In this document: piece by piece, positions 9,658 to 19,000 of the stretch | Layout: each line of letters opens with the position of its first letter | How positions within the stretch are numbered: the first letter of the stretch is position 1 | Assembly (NCBI GenBank): GCA_000827495.1 | Contig: KN817592.1 | Coordinates: forward strand, 6,227 to 26,393 | DNA length: 20,167 nucleotides | From: Hypholoma sublateritium FD-334 SS-4 | Lineage: Eukaryota; Basidiomycota; Agaricomycetes; Agaricales; Strophariaceae | Reading direction: 5' to 3' | Made by a program: the position numbers and the translations under genes | Notes under the pieces: model-generated | What the model saw: only the letters and a program-made list of their open reading frames with translations | The model's database searches: none | Told to the model about the DNA's origin: nothing

Positions 9658-12600
9658 ATGGTGAAACGTAAAATTGGCAGGCTTTCACAAAACGATATCC
9701 GTGCTGCTCCTGGTATTGGGATGTCTTGGAGCCAACCAACAGCAGAAGATGAAGCCCCCGTTGAAGAGCGCATACCACTCTATCCAATGGCAGATCCGCC
9801 GAAGAAGCCTTCCCACGAGGCACATCTCAATCTCCATGATTATGATCTTCTTGAAATGCCAAACGAAGATGAGGAGCATGATCCTACCTGGTGGACACGT
9901 GGTTCAGCCACAAAGGTGTGGATTCAAGTATTATATCAATTGTGCAAAGGCTTATAAGAAAATTAAGAAACAATCTGATTATATCGGAGAGTTTGCAGAA
10001 AATGTCCACACATTGCTACGTGGTTTGATGGCCCGGGAAGATGTGGGCGGCTATCAGTGCCATGGCTGCCCTGACAGACGAATTGGGTCCTGGAGATGCC
10101 GAGATTGTTCCTTGCCAAAACTTCATTGCCGTGGCTGCATGCGCCACACTCATGGCAGCAATCCACTCCACCGAATTGAACATTGGACAGGTTCCTACTT
10201 TCGGGAGGCTTACCTATGGGAAGTTGGCTTGCATATCTTGGTGGTGCACCATACTGGAGATGCCATATGTCCTTCATTGAAATTGCAAACAACACACCTG
10301 GAACACATCCAGATGCTAAAAGATCAAGAGGAACAGATACTGCTCGAAACCCCAGTTGCCGAGGGAGATGTTGGCAACAACCATACACCTACAAAGCACA
10401 ATCTTGATGGTTGGGGCACCACACCCAATGCTGATGATGATGCCATGGCAGATATTATCCCCGACAATCCCCCCGACGATGCAGAGGAACCTATTGACTT
10501 GCTCCCAATCCCACCTGACCCGATGCCCAACTGGGCTGAGGTGTGTGCTGCAGAGAATCGCCCTGCCTCGGCAGCTGATACGACGACCTACACAAATCGA
10601 TCCCATGGCAATACAGATACCCCGGCAGCTCCAAAATGGGATGCAATGATGAATCCTTATGTCCGTGTCGTGCATACAAATGGAATCCATTACATTGGCC
10701 TGGTATACTGTGTATGCCATGGACCAGACAGTGCGCATGCAGACATGCTGTACTCACGCCTTGTCCCAACCAGTTTTGATCAATATCGCACTCTGTTTAC
10801 CACTGCCGTACTGGATGACTTTCGACTTTCAAATCTTGAATGCAAAACATCAGCATACCAATACTTCCAAAAGCTTCGACGTGAAACTGCCCCGGCATCC
10901 CCAGCAGAGGTGGTTAACCGGTGAGTGATGCATATTATTTGCCATGGCATTAATTCTGACTTTACTTATACAGTTATATTGAATTACGAAGGCTATCACG
11001 GCAATGGCGATGGCTGAAGCAGCTTAAATGGGCAGGGTACTCACACACAGCTCGTGATGTCCAAGATCCCATGCCAGGGGAACTAACATTGTTTTGCCCT
11101 GCTTGCCCTCAGCCAGGAATCAACTTACCAGATGCCTGGCAAGATGATGTTAACAAGTAAGTTTCCTACCTGCAGTATCTAGAATCTTTCTGATTTATAT
11201 TTCAGGAAAGTTTATTACCGTTCATTTGTTGCAGATGGCAACTTCAAAGCAGACCATGTCCGACAAAAGCACTCAGCAGGGGATGTTTGGCTGTCTGAAG
11301 GTGGTGGGATGATGCCTTTACGTGATGAGTACCAACAATTTCTAAAGGTAGCAAAGGAACGGCCCACTGTGAGTAGTAGATATTTAATATTCCTAACCAA
11401 CTATTACTCACATGCCATGGCACATTATCCAGAAGGCACCATGCCAGAATACCTTCCGGGTAATTGAGCAATCAATGTTGCTATCAAAGGCCTGTGATGT
11501 TACTGGTGTTGTTGCCGTGGCATGTGCACGACATGGATGTTATGCACCGAATAGTCTGGTGAACCTTTTCCGGGGTGAACAGCAAAAGAATGTCGACTTT
11601 GCTTTTCTTTCTGCCCTCAAGACAACCCACCTGGAAGGAATCCCAAGAGTCATATTCTTGTATGACATTGCATGTCAGTACTATGTGCACTTGCACGAGC
11701 GGATTGGCCATCGGCTGCCACGGGATCTAATCATTGACCGTGGCATTGGAATGTTCCATGTTCATGGTCATCAAGAGCAATGTTTCTATCGATTTGCACC
11801 AACATTCATCCCTGGGGCTGCAAGAGTTGTTGGGGAAATTCTGGAATCTCTCTGGTCAGAGTTGAATCCAATCGCAATTTCCACAAGAACAATGTCACTT
11901 GCTGCCAGGGCAGCAGCACTCGAGGATCATACATCAGATTCAAATTTCAAGAAAACCATTGGAATGCGTATGTTCACAACCCTCTTTTTTTGGCATTTCT
12001 GACAATCCCAGCAGCCGCAGCAATATGCCGGGGCTTTATTAAGGCTAAAACTCAACAGATATCAGCAAATGTATATTTTGACAGATTGTTGCTCTCCATC
12101 GATCCTTTATCCATCCCAATGTGGGAAGCAGAAATTAATGCTGCCGAGGCAGTAAGACTTCAAAAACCAGATGCCATGGACTACATGAAAGCAAAGCCCA
12201 TGGCACCAATCGAAGAAGCCGTGGCTGAAGGAACAGATGCCATGGCAAATGACAATGACGATGTCACCAGATGGTTTGAATTGGCAATACAAGTGGAAGA
12301 GATGCAGTGAGCACTACTAATATATTGCAACATTGAATGTACTAAACTGCATTGTCAGAACTGATGTTATTGACAGAGTCCGGCATTTAAATGCTGACCC
12401 CAGGGAAGAAGATCGTGCACAAGTGGATAATCTACGGCAGCAATTGACAAGCCAGTTCGCTATTTTGTCAAATATTGAGAGACGCTTGGGTATTTTGCCT
12501 GCACCAGCAGCACATTTTGATGATGGCGTGGACTCAAATGACTTTGATGATTTGGATCCCGAGGCATCTAGTCAGGCTGAAGAACATTCCATGGCACCCC

Positions 12601-13438
12601 CTAGTCTAGCCCCAGCAACAGACATTCCAATTTGTCCAGAAGCGCGCACTATCCAGTTTCCTTCCAATATAGGTCTACTCCTGGGTGACAATGCACTGGA
12701 ACATTCTATGATGCAGTATCGTGCTCAAGAATTGGTGGTTCGAACTGCCCAGGCATCAAAGCTATTGGGAAAAATCCGTGAAGCAGTGGCTGATAAATCA
12801 TTTCAGTACTCTCACATTCAACGCCAGGCACCAAGGAAATCTGTCAAAACACGGTCAAGAACAACTATTGGCAAGCTCAACCAACATCTTGCTTTACTGT
12901 CAAAGATTTATGGGAGGAATCGAGCAAGATTGGTTCGGCTAGGTGCCCCGGCAAGGTCACTGGAACGATATCGCATCCTCCTTCCCGCAGATATAAAGGC
13001 TAGTACTGCTCTGTTGGATCCTAACCAAATAGGATCTAGGACTCTTGGGCTATCCTGGATATGGCAGCTAGACAGCCTGGATGGAGATGATAGCCCGGCA
13101 GCTTTACAAGAATGTACGTGAAATAAATGGTACTGATTTCAGAATCTGTTTCTCATTTCTCCCAAGTCAGGCGAGTGCACTACATTCGTGCGCGAGCAAA
13201 TAAAGATAGATGGAATGAGGAGTACCTTTTGGTGGGATATGAAATGCAATGGACAATACGGTCCTATAGAAGGGAAGCTAACATATGGCGGGATCGAGCT
13301 GCCCAGGCGAAGGAATCAAATGAGCCTGGGCATGCCGCATATGGCTTGCGGCAATGTAGTATGTGGGGGGACTTGATTATATTGGCGGAAGAACGGTTCA
13401 GGGCAGTAAATTCAGGGTACAAAACACCAGGGATATAA
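9658..13438 (+). CDS. KDZ-superfamily transposase with CxC2 cysteine cluster, apparently intact
   Basis: Model: 9658..9915, 9950..10920, 10974..11156, 11206..11368, 11433..11967, 12012..12306, 12359..13117, 13171..13438; 3432 nt, 1143 aa, no stops. Intron 1 is only 34 nt and is the weakest call. Residues 123-154 form the KDZ-associated CxC2 cluster (C-x2-C-x9-C-x2-C-x6-C-x2-C, then H-x-H), followed by HRIEHW. Family landmarks follow in order: CPACPQPGINLP (from C451), ADGNF (D481), CARHGCY, YDIACQYY (D603), FHVHGHQEQC (H634/H636/H638), GEILESLWSELN (E660/E663) and NFKK. The C-terminal RVHYIRARANKDRWNEE is also typical. KDZ enzymes are predicted RNase H-fold DDE-like transposases of fungi; exact catalytic residues are inferred. 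Nine coding and two intronic TGCCNNGGCA palindromes are present. Confidence 0.92.
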
Positions 13439-13439
13439 C

Positions 13440-14570
13440 ACCAATATTGGTGCCATGGCAGATTGTTATCAATACATATGTTGGAAGCGATGCCCAATAT
13501 CGTAGTGCATGGCAGATTACTCTTTTCCCCATGGCATCAACATCATTAAATTCAACCCTGCCGGGTATCATTTTTGGAGGGAGCAACCATGGCTGATAAT
13601 GAGATGTGCAATGTAAAGGGCATGGCAGCTAGTCAATCATTCCATGGCATTCACAATATACATAGAACAACCCTGCCGAGTGTTGGCATTTTCCATAAGC
13701 ATCCACGGCTAACAATATTCGGTGCCATGGGCACTCCCTCTAAATTTTTACAAGCCATGGATAATTGCAATATTTTGTTCAACCCTGCCAGAATTCGGCA
13801 TGGTGGACATTTTACTTGGTAGCATCCATGGCCAATAAAGGGAGGTGCCACCATGTTGGACTTGGCATTTAAACAGGATACCATGAGTTTCATAATTAGA
13901 ATTTAGGATGCAAAGAAAACTTCATCATGGAAGACCCCATGGCAGCTGCCTCAACGTGCTATGGGATCTTTTCAGAATGTAATGGCCAGTGTTGCAGTGC
14001 ATGGCGGTAATTTCTTTTCCCCTGGCATCAACAATTTGCAATGCAACCCTGCCGGACATCACCTTCTGAAGGAGCACCCATGGCTANTAATGAGAGGTGC
14101 CATACAGAGTGCATGGCAGCTGATTACCCCTCCCATGGCATCAATGATATATATTTAACAACCCTGCCGGATTCTGGCATTTCCAAATAGCATCCATGGC
14201 TATCAATGAGACACACTATAGGCACTATATTGACAGTGTAATGGCCAGTGTTGCAGTGCATGGCAAAGATTTCATTTTGCCATGGCATCAACAATATTCG
14301 ATTCAACCCTGCCGGACATCATATTTTCAAGCAGCACCCATGGCTGATATTGAGAGGTGTTATGGACAGTGCATGGCAGCTGGTTACCCTTCCCATGGCA
14401 TTCACAATATATATTTAACAACCCTGCTGNATTCTGGCATTCCAAAGTAGCATCCATGGCTAATAACGAGACATTCTCAGCCACGGCGGGGAATAGCAAN
14501 ATTTCATTTGACCCCTGCCAGATTTTGGCGTAGACATTTCNGAGCATCCATGGCTAAGATAGGTGGGTGC
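13440..14570 (+). repeat. Array of 113-bp tandem repeats rich in CCATGG palindromes
   Basis: CCATGGCAT-type cores start at 13529, 13642 and 13755 (113 bp apart twice), then about 14020 (CCTGGCAT) and 14133 (113 bp), then 14280 (147 bp) and 14393 (113 bp). Each unit reads roughly CCATGGCATCAACAATAT, a TTAACAACCCTGCCGG block, then CCATGGCT about 59-61 bp downstream (13588, 14079, 14194, 14454), then GTGCATGGCAGCT. One exact TGCCATGGCA lies at 14278-14287. Copies are diverged, suggesting an old array. Three n bases fall in it, consistent with assembly difficulty. The same unit lies in inverse orientation at 1-780. No gene is supported. Confidence 0.8.
13441..13460. other. Abutting palindromes just after the KDZ stop codon
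   Basis: A perfect 10-bp palindrome CCAATATTGG (13441-13450) is followed directly by TGCCATGGCA (13451-13460), 2 bp past the transposase stop. It may mark the 3' UTR or the edge of the repeat array; no function is shown. Confidence 0.5.
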
Positions 14571-15093
14571 CATGTGTACCCCCGCAGCATGTGTGTTTGA
14601 CGTTTTATATGCCATGGGGAATAATGTGCTGTTCCATGGCATCATCAATTTGAGTATTGCATTGCCCCAGTTCATTGCTCATATCACGTGACAGCATGGA
14701 ATTTAGAATATATTACGATACCCATTGCATCTGAGGTGCCTGGCAGCATACACTATTTTCGAAGTAATCCCTGGGACCATAAATTAGCCCCCATGGCACC
14801 ATTCATTGTTAAATATGCATTACGCATGGCATCTAATCAGACATTTCTATCGGACCTAACATGCCTGCCATGGCTCTCATCACCTGCTCCTGCACCAATG
14901 GCAATCACCATTTTGCCCCACCCCATGGCACAACAAATCTATTGATTTGTTACAAATTATATGTTAATTATGATCATTCAAATCGTAGTGAATGTTACTA
15001 GCTAATGTATCCATATTACGTGCCATGGCACTAAGAGACCTTGACCAGAGAAATTATGAAATGCCAGGGCAGGTCACCGTGGCTTGGAAAACA
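14571..15093. other. AT-rich non-coding DNA between repeat array and Plavaka element
   Basis: No gene is supported. It contains CCATGGCACC near copies at 14791 and 14923, an exact TGCCATGGCA at 15021-15030 and TGCCAGGGCA at 15062-15071. The latter is the last palindrome of the window, 22 bp before the likely edge of the Plavaka element. Confidence 0.5.
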
Positions 15094-15264
15094 TGTGTAA
15101 CGGCCCCTCGACGTGTAGCCGTGTGGTCATGAACGGTACATTGTACCCTCAGTACTACTCCGGTCACCAACGGTACAATGTACCCTGTGTAATGCGAGTA
15201 GTACTCTGGTCTCAAACGGTACATTGTACCCGTATTGAGGGCCGTGTTACACGGTACAATGTAG
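15094..15264. repeat. Subterminal palindromic repeats at the end of the Plavaka element
   Basis: Three 16-bp copies, ACGGTACAWTGTACCC, lie at 15133-15148, 15170-15185 and 15216-15231, and a partial fourth (ACGGTACAATGTAG) at 15251-15264. The core GGTACAWTGTACC is palindromic. Start-to-start spacing is 37, 46 and 35 bp. The module is bracketed by GTGTAACGGCCC (15095) and its imperfect inverse GGGCCGTGTTACAC (15239-15252). CACTA-like elements often carry such arrays as transposase-binding sites; that role here is inferred. I place the element edge near 15094 because the flanking palindrome-rich DNA ends there. Confidence 0.65.
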
Positions 15265-15831
15265 TTGTCCTACCTGCAAAACCACAGCCCCCGAGGTAAG
15301 TTCCTACTACAACAAATAATATTCTCTTATAGATGGCCAAAGATGTACTCGGTGGATCCGGTTTCCGGTACAATCGAGTCGGGCGGGTGCGTAAGGATAA
15401 AAGGCAAGTACTTTTTCTCAGATAGCAAGTGCCGTCATCTTGATGCAATGACTCGCCATACTCAGTTCAGCGCCACCAAATGCAGAAGGAACCGCGCATA
15501 AATGACAAATGCCAAGATGTGTTCTGCATAGAAAGCACCAGGCTTGATCCTAATCAAGGAAATGTGGATTCATACGAAATTGTGTGTAACTCAATTTTGA
15601 ATATCTCACGGTAGGAACTTGATTTACCTGTATTTTAATACAGTGGGCAACCGCGCAGAAAGAAAAAAAAGAGATCTTTCGGCGCAAACTCCCNGTATCT
15701 TTTATTCATTCCGGCGACCTGGTACCTGAGCAGCAGGTTTTCGAAGAGCAAAACGTATTCCGGCCGCTGGTGGGTACCGATATGGATGATCAACCGGCGC
15801 AGGAGCAACGTATGGATGCTCAGAGAACTTC
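15265..15831 (+). pseudogene. Possible second, frame-broken gene inside the Plavaka element
   Basis: A good splice pair (gtaagt at 15297, ...cttatag at 15332) precedes protein-like sequence in three different frames: about 15333-15480 (WPKMYSVDPV..., GGCVRIKGKYFFSDSKCRH), 15478-15612 (INDKCQDVFCIE..., ending at a GTAGGA donor), and 15645-15831 (FIHSGDLVPEQQVFEEQ..., ending at gtgagt). The second and third segments are separated by a plausible intron whose phase does not match, next to a poly-A run. Either the gene is decayed by one or two frameshifts or the draft sequence has indel errors. I do not recognise the product. The orientation is opposite to, and convergent with, the transposase. 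Positions 15832-16053 show only AT-rich 3' flank. Confidence 0.35.
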
Positions 15832-16053
15832 CGTGAGTCTTACAGAGACCATCCCTGTACTAAAGCCATGGACTAATCTCCTTTATATGTCGCGCCTTTG
15901 CTTACCGCCAATTATGTCTTATTCTCTGCCTTGAAGATTCGTAAATGGCTGCCCTCCGTAGTACCACGCTATTGAAAGTAATGTGTATCATAGATACACC
16001 GCCTAAATGTCTGAAAATGTATGAAATTCTTCNTCTACACATCATATAAGGCG

Positions 16054-19000
16054 TCAATCTTCGCCGTAAGTATCCAGCAACTCTAGATATTCGTCGTCAC
16101 TACCGTCAGAATCCCGCCCTTCACTGAATGGATGCGACTCTGTAGCATCGGAGTCAACGTCTTCGTCATCCATTTCTGGCTCTTGGGGCTCAAGGGTAGC
16201 GTCATCCATTTCTGGCTGTTGGGGATCGAGGGCAGCGTCATTAATTTCTGGCTCTTGGGGATCGAGGGCATCGTCATCCTCGCTGTCTTGCTCAACTTGA
16301 AGTAGCTGAATCAATATTACTGAAGAAATGAGCTAGGGGCCATAGCCAAATACTAACCTTCCTCAATATCAGAGTCCTGACCTCCATCGCTGCTGGGGGA
16401 GGGACTAGTAGGTGTTGTGCTTCCGTCATGAGATCTAGCTTTGCCATGAGAATACGTGTGGCCGATGCCTAGCCCCCAATGAAACCGCATGACCATATCA
16501 CGATCGGCGAACCTAAATGTCTCTCAGTAAATCAGGAAAAGAAAAGAAAAAAGGCATGTCAAACCTGTTGACATAGTAGCTTTTCCAGTCATTTGAATCC
16601 CCTGCTATAGTCGAAAGGCCAATTCCATCTGCATATCGTTTACCGGAAGCAAACACCGGAAGTATATGACAGGCCCTGAGAACAAGACTGGGATCCACAA
16701 ATCCAAAGGAATCTTGTCTAGCCATTGGTGGAAAGGACAAGCGATCAAGACGTAAGGAGGCCCAGTCTGCGCTTGGTCCNGATGATTTTACTGCTCCCGG
16801 GCCATCGTGCTGAAACCACCGAACATGGAGAAAATCGAAGCGCATCGGTGCATATCCACTCATACCAGGACCAATATATACCACATTTACATGGTATATT
16901 CCAAGTACACGGGCGTAAATGAAGGGGTGGGTTGGGGTAGACGATGAGTCTAAGGGAGTGCTGTCAATTGGTTCATGATCGGCAAGTAGCATGATGGTTG
17001 AATGTGATGTTTTTGGATTTATAATATCTTCTGACCGGCGCACATCGTATGTCGTGTGATAGAAACGGGCTAACTTGTGGTTGTAGACACGATTGTCTTT
17101 TATCAGAATGGTGTTTTGCGCCACCTCGGAGTCATTGGTACAGCCGGGGCCATGTTCTCTAGTGGCCACCTGGAGCCTCTGACAGACTCTGGGATAGAGA
17201 TGCTCCTTCAACTTCCTGGTGAAATCCTGTTTTAAATATACTTAGGGAGTCTGTTCCAGTTGTAATATAAATTTGGATCGCTTACCCGAGCAGCAGGATC
17301 ACACCTTTGCTTTTGAGCAATGACACCGACATCAAGAGGATGGTTCTGCGTCTTGCCTATATGGTAGGTGGATTCGGTCGACTCTGGTCCCTTCTCATGT
17401 ATAAATGATTCCCTAGCGTTGTTACTGTCGTTCAACTTTTGTCGGATTCGCCGAATACGAGCCTGGCGGCGCTCAATTCGGCCCAGCTGTGTCTCAAAAT
17501 CCTTACGGCTTGTTCTACGATAGCGAGACTTAGGGGATCTGTGCTCTAGCTCCATCTGATGGAATAAGCTGACCATCAAAGTACAATAGCAGAAGAGTAG
17601 ACTTACTGACTCCGTTGAATATGAATNGGTGGTCCCATATCTCCTGATAGTTTCAACGTAATCTCCCAANGAATGATCTTTGTATGTTTTGAGATTGAGA
17701 GTTTTTGGTTTCTTNCCAATCTCTGGTTTGGGATTGTAAGTGGTTTCTGATGGGATGAAGGTGAACGACGGACCAGATGTGTTGGTGGAGGTATTTGCAG
17801 TTCTGGCGCTGCTAGCCGAGGATGTCTTTGCTGCTCGCCGCAACCGAGCGGCCTGTTNGCGCTTCAGCTCCTTTGTATCATAAACTGCGCAAGTTTTTGC
17901 TTGGAAATCCCTCAGCGACTTTCCCAGTTGTATGGTGACCGACTCCAATATGCCCAATGAGAGATCTGTATGTTGTCGAAGTTTGGCTAAACCATGCCAA
18001 TGGGCCATGATAAAAAGAAGATCCATCAAGTTAGAATTCTGTTTCTGAGGAAGAAGACCGTCAAATACGGGTATAGAACACTACAGAAAGATATTCAGTT
18101 GATCATAACATTCGGAAATACAAAACCCAGAGTACCTGTAAAATATTTTCGTAGTCTCTTGCACCCAATCTATTTAACTCGGAGACGTTGTTCGCAAATC
18201 GCCTTATCGAGTCACGGCCAAAAGTTGGAACACTGCGGAACCTGAGACCAGTTGGAGACCAGAGAGTATTTAGTTAATTCCCATACGTCAATTTCAGAGG
18301 TTTACCTTTCATCCAGTGTGTTTGTCGCCCCCGGAATGCACACTAGGATCCTGAGCAGGTGGATAAATACCTTCTTCCATACTCCAAGCTCAAACTCGTG
18401 CATAAAGTCAACCAAAAAAATAGTAAACATATTGAACCCAAAGCGAGAAAGCCTAGAGGAAAACGCATTCTAGACATATGATAAGTAGTGTCAATTTGAT
18501 TTGTGAATTGCAAACGGAAGAGAAACTAACTTCAGTTGGTACAAGAGATTCCGGCATGAGCAAGCGTTCAACAAATACGCTATTTACTGCACGGTTTTGT
18601 TGGTAGATTATTTCGCGAGCATTTTCAATATTGACTCTATGATGTAGGTCATCCGTCCTAGCGAGGCTCACTCGTTGAATTTGGTCTAGTTTGGTTCCTA
18701 GTCTATTTGCGCGATCCTTCGAAATGAGACATCGGGGACACGGACAATTTCCCATGTTTCGAATGCTAGCGAGAAGAATCCTGGATTAATAGTTGGTCAG
18801 AAATCAGGTAAATTAAAACTTTGAAGCCCACTTCTCTGGGTAATCGGCAGAGTAAGCAAATATTCTCAAATAAAAACGCCGTGTTATTCCATCACAACAT
18901 TTGATCACCACACCATGTTGATAAGCCTCTAAAAATTCGTCGTCCAGTAATTCTTTCCATTGAGCATGAAAAAATTCCCTCTGGCAATGAGTCATAAAGG

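Larger units (their letters stand above)
7403..13438. mobile_element. Core of a KDZ DNA transposon (gene C plus transposase)
   Basis: The interval is the minimal core: the transposase and its divergent partner. I could not define terminal inverted repeats or target-site duplications, so true ends lie outside these coordinates. A shared inverted 15-mer, TGCCATGGCACCAAT, at 6523-6537 (plus) and 13446-13460 (minus) is too motif-contaminated to accept as the terminus. Both genes read as intact, so the element may be recent or active (inference). Confidence 0.6.
266..15071. repeat. Dispersed 10-bp palindrome TGCCNNGGCA, at least 40 exact copies
   Basis: Exact copies start at: 266, 970, 1129, 1333, 1816, 1888, 1924, 1960, 2237, 2973, 3355, 5201, 5735, 5850, 5901, 6069, 6481, 6523, 7312, 7466, 7904, 7937, 8711, 8831, 8968, 10441, 10564, 10888, 10940, 11413, 11513, 11903, 12142, 12238, 12746, 12944, 13451, 14278, 15021, 15062. 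I tallied 28 in exons, 3 in introns and 9 intergenic; a few may have been missed. Many one-mismatch copies exist. The last 5.1 kb has none. Eight fixed bases predict about 0.2 copies in 15 kb at equal base use. The count is seen; origin and function are unknown. Confidence 0.93.

Noticed and set aside
9916..9949. Frameshift mutation inactivating the KDZ transposase at its N-terminal region
   Set aside because: A 34-nt GT-AG intron restores phase exactly (Lys|Ala). It is unusually short, so a real frameshift or assembly error remains possible but is less likely.
6523..13460. Inverted 15-mer TGCCATGGCACCAAT as KDZ terminal inverted repeat
   Set aside because: Ten of the 15 bases are the ubiquitous palindrome; only five further bases match, which is not enough.
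13961..14450. Short open frames in the right repeat array
   Set aside because: They are made of repeat units, include n bases, and show no splice signals or family resemblance.
13440..14570. CRISPR-like array of regular repeats
   Set aside because: The 113-bp units are diverged throughout with no short identical repeat separated by unique spacers, and the DNA is eukaryotic.
266..15071. Palindrome as a restriction-modification recognition site (NcoI-like CCATGG)
   Set aside because: The conserved part is the outer TGCC/GGCA with variable centre, not CCATGG, and restriction-modification systems are not expected in a fungal nuclear genome.
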